Below, in pieces: positions 7,346 through 15,559 of a stretch of 64,000 nucleotides of DNA. Under the pieces are notes generated by a model. The model was not told the DNA's origin, searched no databases, and worked only from the letters and a program-made list of their open reading frames with translations. Every line of letters starts with the position of its first letter. Position 1 is the first letter of the stretch. This stretch comes from SFEL01 sp963640685 (GTDB lineage Bacteria > Bacillota > Clostridia > Christensenellales > CAG-138), in NCBI GenBank assembly GCA_963640685.1, contig CAVIAA010000005.1, forward strand, positions 1-64,000, read 5' to 3'. The position numbers were made by a program, and so were the translations under genes.

Positions 7346-7702
7346 TTGAGACGGTTTATTATCGAATTTGGTCTCGGAACGGATTTCCACGGTCAGGATG
7401 TAAGCAAGGCTGCGCAGAAGGCTGTGAAGGATGCCATTTCTCGCAGCTGCCTGTGCGGGTTGGTCGATGTGCTGGAGATTCGGGACCTCAAGAGGGATGT
7501 GAAGGTAAACGTAACAGTAGCGGTATCGAGACCCGAGGATGTCGATACGGACGCCGTGAAGGGATGCCTGCCGGTAGGCGAGGTAGAGGTTCACGCTGTT
7601 ACGGGTGGGTTGAATTGTCCCGGCCTGTGTATCCCGGACTTCGGTGACAGCGACAACAGTATCGAGGTAGCCGTGGCAGCGATTGAAGTGTTGGTACCAT
7701 AA
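7346..7702 (+). CDS. Lin0512-family conserved protein
   Basis: A 118-residue protein of unknown function matching the Lin0512 family: RRFIIEFGLGTDFHGQDVSKAAQKAVKDAI at the start, a conserved DVLEI/VKVNVTVAVSRPEDVD middle, and GGLNCPGLCIPDFGDSDNSIEVAVAAIEV at the end, all in the expected order and length. The fold suggests a small alpha/beta protein; no catalytic residues are known to me. The TTG start at 7346 is preceded by AAAAGGGGTGA with good spacing. It is the promoter-proximal gene of the acetoin operon, so it should be the most highly made product, and may help assemble or regulate the dehydrogenase, but that is inference. Confidence 0.8.
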   Translation: MRRFIIEFGLGTDFHGQDVSKAAQKAVKDAISRSCLCGLVDVLEIRDLKRDVKVNVTVAVSRPEDVDTDAVKGCLPVGEVEVHAVTGGLNCPGLCIPDFGDSDNSIEVAVAAIEVLVP

Positions 7703-7840
7703 CAGCAGCAGAGAGCGGCAGAACTCCGGCAGGCCGGAATTACCGCACAGTCTGCAAGGAAAAGCAACCTCGGAAACGATCCGTCATGCTGCCGCTGGGC
7801 GGCGGCAGTACATCTAAAAATCATCAAGGAGGCTGTTTGA

Positions 7841-8827
7841 ATGAACATTCCAAAAGAAGCTATGATGGATATGTACCTTCGGATGGTGCGTATCCGTGAG
7901 TTTGAAAGCAAGGCGCAAAGCCTTTTCGCCGAGGGGAAGATCCCCGGCTTCGTACATCTGTACCTCGGCGAGGAAGCCGTTGCTACCGGCGTATGCGAGT
8001 GCCTGCGGGACAACGACTATATTACCAGTACGCACCGCGGCCATGGACATATCGTTGCAAAGGGAGGCGATCTGAAATACATGATGGCAGAGCTGTTTGG
8101 AAAGGCCACAGGCTACTGCAAGGGAAAGGGAGGCTCGATGCACATTGCCGACCGTGACCGCGGCATTCTGGGCGCCAACGGCATCGTAGGCGCAGGTCAT
8201 AATATTGCAGTCGGTGCGGGTCTTTCTGCGAGCTACCGCGGCACGGATCAGGTGTGTGTCTGCTTCTTTGGCGACGGCGCGACCAACCAGAGCACCTTCC
8301 ACGAGGGGCTGAACATGGCCTCCATCTGGAATCTGCCCGTGGTGTTCGTGTGCGAAAACAACAACTACGGTATCTCCATGAGCCAGGCTCGCCATCAGGC
8401 GATCAAGGACGTGGCCGACCGTGCTGCCGCCTACGGTATGCCCGGCATCGCGGTCGATGGCAACGACGTAATGGCTGTGTACGAGGCAGCCTCGGAGGCT
8501 GTTGCCAGATCGCGAAAGGGACAGGGTCCCACGCTCATCGAGTGCAAGACCTATCGTCACAGAGGCCATTTTGAGGGCGACCCCTCGGTGTACAAGCCCA
8601 AGGAGGAGCAGACCGAATGGCTCAAGAAGGACCCCATTCCGCGTTACAGAAAATTCCTGCTGGAAAACGGTCTTGCCACGGAATCAGAGCTGGATACGGT
8701 CGATTCTCAGGTGCAGAAAGAGTTGGCTGAGGCCGTCCGCTTCGCCGAGGAAAGCCCGTTGCCCACGCCAGAATCCGTTGTACAGGATATCTATTCGGAC
8801 ATCGTTGAGGAGGTGCGCGCCAGATGA
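7841..8827 (+). CDS. acoA: Acetoin dehydrogenase E1 component, alpha subunit
   Basis: A 328-residue thiamine-diphosphate enzyme subunit of the PDH E1-alpha family. With AcoB it cleaves acetoin to acetaldehyde and an acetyl group passed to the E2 lipoyl arm. The ThDP motif starts at GDGATNQSTFHEG (about 143) and ends with the CENNNYGIS stretch; CKGKGGSMHIAD and YRHRGHFEGD are typical of the acetoin/TPP-dependent branch. ATG 7841 follows AAGGAGG. The 138 bases after the Lin0512 gene hold no gene. Its stop overlaps the acoB start (ATGA). Isoleucine is written ATC/ATT, with almost no ATA. Confidence 0.92.
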   Translation: MNIPKEAMMDMYLRMVRIREFESKAQSLFAEGKIPGFVHLYLGEEAVATGVCECLRDNDYITSTHRGHGHIVAKGGDLKYMMAELFGKATGYCKGKGGSMHIADRDRGILGANGIVGAGHNIAVGAGLSASYRGTDQVCVCFFGDGATNQSTFHEGLNMASIWNLPVVFVCENNNYGISMSQARHQAIKDVADRAAAYGMPGIAVDGNDVMAVYEAASEAVARSRKGQGPTLIECKTYRHRGHFEGDPSVYKPKEEQTEWLKKDPIPRYRKFLLENGLATESELDTVDSQVQKELAEAVRFAEESPLPTPESVVQDIYSDIVEEVRAR

Positions 8828-9792
8828 AAAAAATGAGTTATGCAGAAGCCATTCGTGAAGCCATGAGCATCCGAATGCGTGAAGATCCTAACGTGCTGCT
8901 GTTCGGCGAGGATGTAGGCGCTTTTGGAGGATGCTTTGGCGTATCCGCCGGGATGATAGAGGAGTTCGGCGAGAAGCGCGTACGTGATACCCCGATCAGC
9001 GAAGGAGCCATTATCGGCGCCGCCGTCGGCTCCGCTGCCACCGGTCTCCGCCCAATCGCCGAGCTGATGTTCTGCGACTTTTTGACAGTTGGTATGGATC
9101 AGCTGGTGAATCAGGCCGCCAAGATGCGCTATATGTTCGGCGGCAAAATCTCCCTGCCGATGGTGGTACGCCTGCCCTGCGGCGCGGGCGTGGGCGCAGC
9201 GGCGCAGCACTCCCAGTCTCTGGAGGCGTGGATGACCCATGTCCCCGGTCTGAAGGTGGTTTATCCCTCGACGCCGCAGGATGCGCTGGGGCTCGCGCTC
9301 TCCTCCATCGACGACGATAACCCCGTTATGTTCTTTGAGCACAAGGCCTTATACGCCCTTAAGGGAGACGTTGAAAGCTTCGAGCCTATCCCCCTCGGCA
9401 AGGGTGAAATCAAGCGCGAAGGCAGCGACGTTACGGTGATAGCCACCGGCAAAATGGTACACGAGGCGCTTGCTGCCGCAGAGGAGCTGGAAAAGGATGG
9501 CATCTCCGTGGAGGTGTTGGATCCGCGCACACTCTACCCGCTCGACAAGGAGTTGATAGAGCAATCTATCGCCAAGACGCATAAGGCTGTAATAGTCACG
9601 GAGGAGAACCGCCGCGGCGGCTACGGCGGCGAGATATCAGCCCTGATCGCCGAGGAGATGTTTGACAGCCTCGATGGCCAGGTCATTCGCATCGGCGCGC
9701 TTGATTCGCCGGTGCCCTTCTCCCCCGTGCTGGAGCAGTTGTATATACCCAATTCCAAGGACATAGTGAAAGCTGTACGCGAAATGGCATAA
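8824..9792 (+). CDS. acoB: Acetoin dehydrogenase E1 component, beta subunit
   Basis: A 322-residue transketolase-like beta subunit (MSYAEAIREAMSIRMREDPN ... LFGEDVGAFGGCFGVS ... DTPISEGAIIGAAVG ... MVVRLPCGAGVGAAAQHSQS ... C-terminal TVIATGKMVHEALAAAEEL ... EENRRGGYGGEI). It forms the alpha2-beta2 E1 with AcoA and supplies the Glu and His that activate the cofactor. Length and motif order are those of AcoB and PDH E1-beta. Translation is coupled to acoA by a 4-base overlap. Like acoA it prefers ATC for isoleucine. Confidence 0.92.
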   Translation: MKKMSYAEAIREAMSIRMREDPNVLLFGEDVGAFGGCFGVSAGMIEEFGEKRVRDTPISEGAIIGAAVGSAATGLRPIAELMFCDFLTVGMDQLVNQAAKMRYMFGGKISLPMVVRLPCGAGVGAAAQHSQSLEAWMTHVPGLKVVYPSTPQDALGLALSSIDDDNPVMFFEHKALYALKGDVESFEPIPLGKGEIKREGSDVTVIATGKMVHEALAAAEELEKDGISVEVLDPRTLYPLDKELIEQSIAKTHKAVIVTEENRRGGYGGEISALIAEEMFDSLDGQVIRIGALDSPVPFSPVLEQLYIPNSKDIVKAVREMA

Positions 9793-9822
9793 ACGCGATC
9801 CTCGCGGGAAGGGAGGCGGCCT

Positions 9823-10851
9823 GTGCCGGCCATAGGTATAATAGCAAACCCTGCGTCGGGCAAGGATATTCGTAGGCTCGTATCCTACGCTACCACCATA
9901 GACAACAGAGAAAAGGTAAATATCGTAAAACGGATAGTGCTGGCAACTCAGTCCATGGGCATCGACAGGATACTGTTTATGCCCGATACATTTCAGATAG
10001 GCCGCACTGTTATGGACGACATCGCAAAGGACGGAAGGCTCAAAGCAGAGCTGAATGTGCTGGATATGCCCGTTACTGCCTCATACGAGGACACCGCCAT
10101 GGCGGCGGGCATGATGGAGGAAATGAGCGTGGGCTGCTGCGTAGTGCTGGGCGGGGACGGCACCAGCCGGGCTGCCGCAAAGGCGCTGGATAAGGTGCCA
10201 ATACTTCCCATATCCACGGGCACCAACAACGTTTATCCGACGATGACTGAGGGGACGGTAGCCGGCATGGCCGCCGCTGCTGCGGCTTTGCTGGGCCGCT
10301 CCGAAAGCTGGTGCATAAGGGATAAGCGCGTAGAGATAGCCATAAACGGCAATTTTCAGGATATCGCCCTGATTGACGCGGTGATAACCGAGGATCTCTG
10401 GGTAGGCGCACGGGCGATATGGGATACGGGAAAGCTGCGGCGGGTGATCGCCACCCGCTGCCACCCCGCCAGTATAGGCTTTTCATCGGTGGCGGGCTGC
10501 GCCGGCATAGTGCGGGATACGGATAATTTTGGAATAGAGGCGGAGCTGGGAAGTATTGGGGAACGGATACTGGCGCCGGTGGCGGCAGGCGTGCTTTCCG
10601 CAGTGAAGCTCTCCCATATAGGGCGTATGCCGCTGGATCGCCCGCTGAACATATTGCTCGGCGAACCCTGCATGATTGCTTTGGACGGCGAGCGGGAGCT
10701 TCGGGGCAAAAGCGGCGATGTGCTTACGTTCACCGTGACCCGCAAAGGGCCGTGGCGGGTAAAAATACGCGAAGCGCTGGAGGAGGCCGTGGCACAGGAT
10801 CTGTTCCGGCTTGACGCGCTCGAATATCGACGGAAAAAGGAGGTGCTTTGA
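9823..10851 (+). CDS. acoX: AcoX-type ATP-NAD kinase-fold protein
   Basis: A 342-residue protein with the NAD kinase/diacylglycerol-kinase fold: IGIIANPASGKDIRRLVS at the N-terminus, GGDGTSRAAAKAL at about 113 and ISTGTNN at about 133. AcoX is known from acetoin operons of other bacteria, where its exact task is unsettled; a role in cofactor phosphorylation or in protecting the complex has been proposed only by homology. The GTG start follows GGGAGG. Its stop overlaps the acoC start by one base. Isoleucine is mostly ATA here, unlike acoA/acoB immediately upstream, which hints at a different origin. Confidence 0.85.
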   Translation: MPAIGIIANPASGKDIRRLVSYATTIDNREKVNIVKRIVLATQSMGIDRILFMPDTFQIGRTVMDDIAKDGRLKAELNVLDMPVTASYEDTAMAAGMMEEMSVGCCVVLGGDGTSRAAAKALDKVPILPISTGTNNVYPTMTEGTVAGMAAAAAALLGRSESWCIRDKRVEIAINGNFQDIALIDAVITEDLWVGARAIWDTGKLRRVIATRCHPASIGFSSVAGCAGIVRDTDNFGIEAELGSIGERILAPVAAGVLSAVKLSHIGRMPLDRPLNILLGEPCMIALDGERELRGKSGDVLTFTVTRKGPWRVKIREALEEAVAQDLFRLDALEYRRKKEVL

Positions 10852-12149
10852 TGGCACATGAGATAGTTATGCCAAAGCTGGGGCTCACCATGACGGAAGG
10901 CACGGTTGAGGAATGGAAATTCAGGGAAGGCGACCATGTAAAAAAGGGAGAGGTGCTCTTCTCTGTCTCCACGGACAAGCTGACAAACGATGTGGAGGCC
11001 GAGGCGGAGGGCGTGCTTCTCAAGATTCTGCTTCCAGCCGGAGAAACGGCGCCATGCAAGGCGGTCATAGGCTACTTGGGGCGGGAGGGCGAGACCGTAC
11101 CCGATGGAACACAGCCGGCCGAAGGGGTGGCAGAACCGCAGAACGAATCCCGGGCCGCCGTGCGGCAGGCGCCTATACGCAGAAGCGGGGAGCCGGTGAT
11201 TGCATCGCCGGCAGCGAAAAAGCTGGCGAAGGAAAAGGGCGTTGAGCTGGCTCTTGTGGAGGGAACCGGTCTGAAGGGGCGCATAACGCTGGAGGACGTG
11301 GAAAAATTTCTTACGGCGGAGCTGGAAAAACCGGCGGTAAAAACAAGCCCCACGGCGGCAAAACTCGCGGCGGAGCTGGGGGTGGATGCGGCGGCACTCG
11401 GCGTACAGGGACGTGTCATGAAGGCGGATGTGCTGGCGGCGGCAGGCGGAGAGGAAGGACAGATAGATGATAACGAGCTGCCGCCCGTAAAGGTAAACAG
11501 CCTGCGCAGGAACATAGCCGCAAATATGACTGCCTCGTGGCATACCTCTCCCCGCGTGGTGTATACCATGCCGGTGGACTGCACCGCAATGAAGGCGCTG
11601 CGCTCAAGGCTCAAGGAGCGTGGTATAAGCGTGAGTTACAATCACATCATCATGAAGGTCGCGGCAAAGGCGCTTACGGAGTTTCCGGATGTGAATGCCC
11701 GCTTCGCGGACGATTCAATTATCCGACATCGGCACGTCAACATGGGTCTCGCGGTAGTAAAGGGTGACGGGCTCATCGTGCCCAACGTGAAGCGGTGCGA
11801 AGAAAAGTCACTCTCCGAGATCGCCCGGAGTACAGAGTCGCTCGTGGAGGCCGTCCGCAGCGGCAGCATAACCATGGAAGACATAACCGGCGGAACCTTT
11901 ACCATAACCAATCTGGGCAGCTTTGGTCTCACGTATTTTTCTCCCATTATCAATCAGCCGGAGCTTGCCATACTGGGTGTATGTGCTATGGTAGATAGTT
12001 CCGTAGTACGGGAAGGCGAAGTAGTGGTACGTCCAATGATGAATCTGTGCCTTTCTGCCGATCATAGGGTGATAGACGGTGTTGTGGGCGCAGCATTCCT
12101 CAAGCGTATATGCGAGTTGCTGGAAAACCCGTGCCTGCTGCTCGTATGA
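10851..12149 (+). CDS. acoC: Acetoin dehydrogenase E2, dihydrolipoamide acetyltransferase
   Basis: A 432-residue E2 core protein that moves the acetyl group to CoA. Lipoyl domain at residues 2-78 with the lipoylated Lys43 in VSTDKLTND; then not one but two peripheral subunit-binding domains (about 118-155, IASPAAKKLAKEKGVEL; and about 165-197, TSPTAAKLAAELGVDA); then the catalytic domain (about 207-432) with the acyltransferase motif DHRVIDG near the C-terminus. ATG 10851 is chosen over TTG 10848 because the product then starts MAHEIVMPKLG like its relatives. Isoleucine codons are mainly ATA, as in acoX. The two binding domains may hold E1 and E3 separately. Confidence 0.92.
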   Translation: MAHEIVMPKLGLTMTEGTVEEWKFREGDHVKKGEVLFSVSTDKLTNDVEAEAEGVLLKILLPAGETAPCKAVIGYLGREGETVPDGTQPAEGVAEPQNESRAAVRQAPIRRSGEPVIASPAAKKLAKEKGVELALVEGTGLKGRITLEDVEKFLTAELEKPAVKTSPTAAKLAAELGVDAAALGVQGRVMKADVLAAAGGEEGQIDDNELPPVKVNSLRRNIAANMTASWHTSPRVVYTMPVDCTAMKALRSRLKERGISVSYNHIIMKVAAKALTEFPDVNARFADDSIIRHRHVNMGLAVVKGDGLIVPNVKRCEEKSLSEIARSTESLVEAVRSGSITMEDITGGTFTITNLGSFGLTYFSPIINQPELAILGVCAMVDSSVVREGEVVVRPMMNLCLSADHRVIDGVVGAAFLKRICELLENPCLLLV

Positions 12150-13183
12150 CGGAGAGCCGGACGGACAAAATCGGAAATCGTGAGCCGCGCGTGAGCCGCA
12201 CGATCTATCTGGAAACCGGATCCTTTGACCCTCGCTATAATCTCGCTTTTGAGGAGTTGATCCTCTGCAACCGGGCGGAGGGTGACTATCTGCTACTGTG
12301 GCAGAACCGCAACACGGTGGTAATAGGTCGCAACCAGAATACTGCGGAGGAAATCAACCATCCGTTTATCCTCCAGCACCGGATCAACGTGGTGCGGCGG
12401 ACGACCGGAGGTGGAGCGGTATATCACGATCTGGGTAATCTGAACTATTCCTTTATCACCGATGCATCCGATGCCGAAAGAATATCCATGGATCGCTTCA
12501 CTCTGCCAGTGGTCAACGCGCTGCGGGGGCTGGGGTTGAACGCGGAGGCCTCTGGGCGCAACGACATTCTGGTTTCCGGACGCAAGGTGTCCGGCACGGC
12601 ACAGCGGCTGTACAGGGACAGGCTACTTCACCACGGCACACTGCTGTTTGATTCCGACCCCGACATGATTGCAGGGGCGCTCCGCGCTGATCCGGAGAAA
12701 TTCCAATCTAAAAGCACCAAATCCGTGCGGAGCCGAGTAGGGAACATCCGGAGCTTCCTGCCTGCCGACATGACACTGAAGCAGTTCTGGGATTATCTGA
12801 AAGGCTGTCTTTGTGAGAACGGCTTTGAGACCGGGGAAATGAACGAGGGGGAACTGCGCCGCATCCGAGAACTGAAACACGAAAAATACGACACATGGGA
12901 ATGGAATTACGGCAAGTCGCCCAGGTACGATATGACGAGCCGGAGGCGCTGGTCCGGCGGCGGGCTGGAGGTGAGAGCGCAGATCGAAGAGGGGCGGATA
13001 TGCGCCATCGTCTTCTACGGAGATTTTCTTTCCCTGCGCCCCCTGGAAGACATAACCTCCGCTCTGGAAGGCTGTCCCATGCGTCGGGAAGATGTTGGGG
13101 CGGCGTTGGACGGATTCGCACTGAACGAATACTTCGGCGGGATATCGCGGCAGGAGCTGCTGGATACCATATTCAGCGCTTAG
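12146..13183 (+). CDS. lplA: Lipoate-protein ligase A
   Basis: Attaches lipoate (or octanoate) to the E2 lipoyl lysine. The BPL/LplA catalytic domain begins at TIYLETGSFDPRYNLAFEE and contains LLLWQNRNTVVIGRNQN, the RRTTGGGAVYHDLGNLNYSF signature and SGRKVSGTAQ with the key Lys; the C-terminal accessory domain (KYDTWEWNYGKSP) is present, so activation and transfer can be done by one protein. ATG 12146 overlaps the acoC stop (ATGA) and is taken as start; GTG 12191, nearer the conserved domain, is an alternative. Its place between E2 and E3 says that the operon supplies its own lipoylation. Confidence 0.88.
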   Translation: MTESRTDKIGNREPRVSRTIYLETGSFDPRYNLAFEELILCNRAEGDYLLLWQNRNTVVIGRNQNTAEEINHPFILQHRINVVRRTTGGGAVYHDLGNLNYSFITDASDAERISMDRFTLPVVNALRGLGLNAEASGRNDILVSGRKVSGTAQRLYRDRLLHHGTLLFDSDPDMIAGALRADPEKFQSKSTKSVRSRVGNIRSFLPADMTLKQFWDYLKGCLCENGFETGEMNEGELRRIRELKHEKYDTWEWNYGKSPRYDMTSRRRWSGGGLEVRAQIEEGRICAIVFYGDFLSLRPLEDITSALEGCPMRREDVGAALDGFALNEYFGGISRQELLDTIFSA

Positions 13184-13209
13184 AACGGGACAAGAAAGGA
13201 ATCAAGAAG

Positions 13210-14649
13210 ATGAAAGAGGAAAAACTGGAAGCAGGCGGGCAGGACGGAACGAAAACCGTTCTGGTCATCGGCGGTGGTCCCGGTGGGTATGTAGCGGCCA
13301 TTCGCGCAGCTCAGCTGGGCGCAGCGGTGACTCTTGTTGAAAAAAATAAGCTGGGAGGCACCTGCCTGAACGTGGGTTGCATCCCTACGAAATGCCTTTT
13401 ACGAAGCGCGGAGCTGATACGGGATATCCGCGAGCGAGGTGCGGAACTTGGCGTTCGGACGACGGGACTTGAAGTGGATTTTCAGCAGATCATCGCCCAC
13501 AAGAATCGGATATCGCGGACGCTTACTGCGGGCGTGGCTGGCCTGCTGAAGCTGAACGGTGTCGTGAGGATGGAAGGTGAAGCGACCTTTACCGCACCAA
13601 AAACCGTGGAGGTCACAAGGTCGGATGGCGGACGGGAGATCGTGACGGCCGACGCCGTGATCATCGCCGCAGGCTCGGTGAACGCCGTGCCGCCCATCCC
13701 CGGCATAAATGAGAATCCCTGCTGCATAGACTCCACGGGTGCGCTGAGTCTCGAGGAGCTGCCGAGAACGATGGTAGTCATCGGCGGCGGCGTCATCGGG
13801 CTGGAGCTTGCCTGCGCCTACGCCGCTTTTGGGACAAAAGTCACCGTCGTGGAGGCTCTGGATCAGATGCTGCCCATGCTGGACGCGGAGATCACAGCGG
13901 TCGGCGTGGAGAGCATGAAAAAGCTGGGCGTTGAGTTTCATCTCGAATGCCCCGTGCAGTCAGTAGAACCAGGCGAGGCGGGAGCTGCGGTGATTTGCCG
14001 CGACAGAGACGGAGGTACTGTCCGTCTCGAAGCAGAAAAAGTCCTTGTTGCCGTCGGCCGCCGGGCGAACACCGCATCCCTTGGGCTGGAGAACGGAGGA
14101 ATTAAGCACGACCGAGGGCGGATCGTTGTCAACAGTCGCATGGAAACCGGCGTCCCCGGCGTATACGCCGTAGGTGACTGCGTGGCCGGCTATGCACAGC
14201 TTGCCCACACTGCTTCGGCAATGGGCGAGGTTGCTGCTGAAAACATCATGGGGATAGCATCGGAGTATGATGAAAAAACCAATCCCGTCTGCGTATATAT
14301 CGAACCCGAGGCTGCCTCGGTCGGGCTTACCGAGGAACAGGCAAGGGAGCGTGGCTTGGATTTCCGGGTGGGGCGTTTCCCCATGAGTGCGAACGGTAAG
14401 GCACTCATACTCAATGGCGGCGAGGGTCTTGTAAAGATCATCGCCGATGCGAAATACGGCGAGGTGCTGGGTATGCACATCATAGGACCCCGTGCCACGG
14501 ATCTGATCGGCGAGGGCGCTCTTGCCATCAGGCTGGAGGCCACAGTGGACGAGCTCATATCCACGATACACTCCCATCCAACTGTTACGGAAACGCTGCG
14601 CGAGGCGGCGCTGAACTTCGATAAGCGGGCGATCCACATGAAGAATTGA
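13210..14649 (+). CDS. lpdA: Dihydrolipoamide dehydrogenase (acetoin complex E3)
   Basis: A 479-residue FAD disulfide oxidoreductase that reoxidises the lipoyl arm with NAD. FAD-binding GGGPGGYVAA at the N-terminus, redox disulfide GGTCLNVGCIPTK, NAD-binding GGGVIGLELA, GDC near residue 320 (YAVGDCVAG), and the C-terminal HSHPTVTETLREA with the catalytic His-Glu pair are all present. There is no fused lipoyl domain. Start 13210 is set by AGAAAGGA at 13193-13200; an upstream open frame inside lplA is not coding. Confidence 0.93.
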   Translation: MKEEKLEAGGQDGTKTVLVIGGGPGGYVAAIRAAQLGAAVTLVEKNKLGGTCLNVGCIPTKCLLRSAELIRDIRERGAELGVRTTGLEVDFQQIIAHKNRISRTLTAGVAGLLKLNGVVRMEGEATFTAPKTVEVTRSDGGREIVTADAVIIAAGSVNAVPPIPGINENPCCIDSTGALSLEELPRTMVVIGGGVIGLELACAYAAFGTKVTVVEALDQMLPMLDAEITAVGVESMKKLGVEFHLECPVQSVEPGEAGAAVICRDRDGGTVRLEAEKVLVAVGRRANTASLGLENGGIKHDRGRIVVNSRMETGVPGVYAVGDCVAGYAQLAHTASAMGEVAAENIMGIASEYDEKTNPVCVYIEPEAASVGLTEEQARERGLDFRVGRFPMSANGKALILNGGEGLVKIIADAKYGEVLGMHIIGPRATDLIGEGALAIRLEATVDELISTIHSHPTVTETLREAALNFDKRAIHMKN

Positions 14650-14697
14650 TAAAAAAATAAAAACACCTGAAGAAAACAAGAAAGGAGTATACTGAGC

Positions 14698-15522
14698 ATG
14701 TTAAAGTTGGACTTTACCGGGAAAAATGTGTTGGTGGTAGGCGGAGGCCGCGGCATAGGCAGAGCCTGCGCGCTGAATTACGCTGACTGCGGTGCGGATG
14801 TTTTCATCGGCAACCGCAACGAGGAGCAGGGGAAAAGCACTGTCGAGGAGATCAAGAAGATGGGCGTACGTGCCGGTTTCTTTAAGGCTGACATTTCAAA
14901 AAAAGAGGATGCCGTGTCGCTGCTGGATGCTGCGCTGGAGTTTTTCGGCGGCAGAGTGGACGTCATACTGCATAACGCCGGCGTTATTTCTACATATGAT
15001 TTCCTCGTGATCGAGCCGGAGGAAGTGGCGAGACTGTTCAATATCAACGTAATCGGAGTTTCCCATATGCTGCAGGAGGGCATGAAGCAGATGCTCAAGC
15101 AGGGTCACGGAAACATCGTGACAATCTCCTCTATCGCGGGTCGCACCAACATGGGCTTGCTGCAGCATTACTGCGCGTCAAAGGCTGCGGTGATCAGCCT
15201 TACTCAGGCGGCCGCCAAAAAGGGTGCTCCTCACGGCGTCCGTGTAAACTCCGTCGCTCCCGGCATCATCCGCACCAATATGTGGGAGGAGATTCTGGAC
15301 GGTATGGCCACCGGCTGGCAGGGTACCGAGGGCGGACGCACCGCCGTCACCCCAGAGGAACGCGAGCGGAACTGGAACAATTCAATCAAGGATCTGATTC
15401 CGATGGGTCAGGCGCAGACCGAGGACGATATCGCCTACGGTGTGCTCTTCATTTCATCCGATCTCGCAAAGACTATTACGGGGCAAGTGCTCACAATTGA
15501 CGGCGGCTGCACGATGGTGTAA
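14698..15522 (+). CDS. SDR-family dehydrogenase, probable diacetyl/acetoin reductase
   Basis: A 274-residue classical short-chain dehydrogenase: GGGRGIGRACA cofactor motif, HNAGV, catalytic Ser in TISSIAG, YxxxK in YCASKAA, and a C-terminal GQVLTIDGGCTMV. The family covers many substrates; the acetoin operon context suggests reduction of diacetyl to acetoin or acetoin to 2,3-butanediol. A GAAAGGAG ribosome site precedes ATG 14698. It lies 48 bases after lpdA and 38 bases before the butanediol dehydrogenase, so it is likely co-transcribed. Confidence 0.85.
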   Translation: MLKLDFTGKNVLVVGGGRGIGRACALNYADCGADVFIGNRNEEQGKSTVEEIKKMGVRAGFFKADISKKEDAVSLLDAALEFFGGRVDVILHNAGVISTYDFLVIEPEEVARLFNINVIGVSHMLQEGMKQMLKQGHGNIVTISSIAGRTNMGLLQHYCASKAAVISLTQAAAKKGAPHGVRVNSVAPGIIRTNMWEEILDGMATGWQGTEGGRTAVTPEERERNWNNSIKDLIPMGQAQTEDDIAYGVLFISSDLAKTITGQVLTIDGGCTMV

Positions 15523-15559
15523 TCATATCTACATAGGTGACGAAAGGAGGAAACGTCTG

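Noticed and set aside
10356..11543. 395-codon minus-strand frame across acoX and acoC
   Set aside because: Product is an Arg/Ser/Cys-rich shadow of two conserved genes; GC-rich codon structure explains the length.
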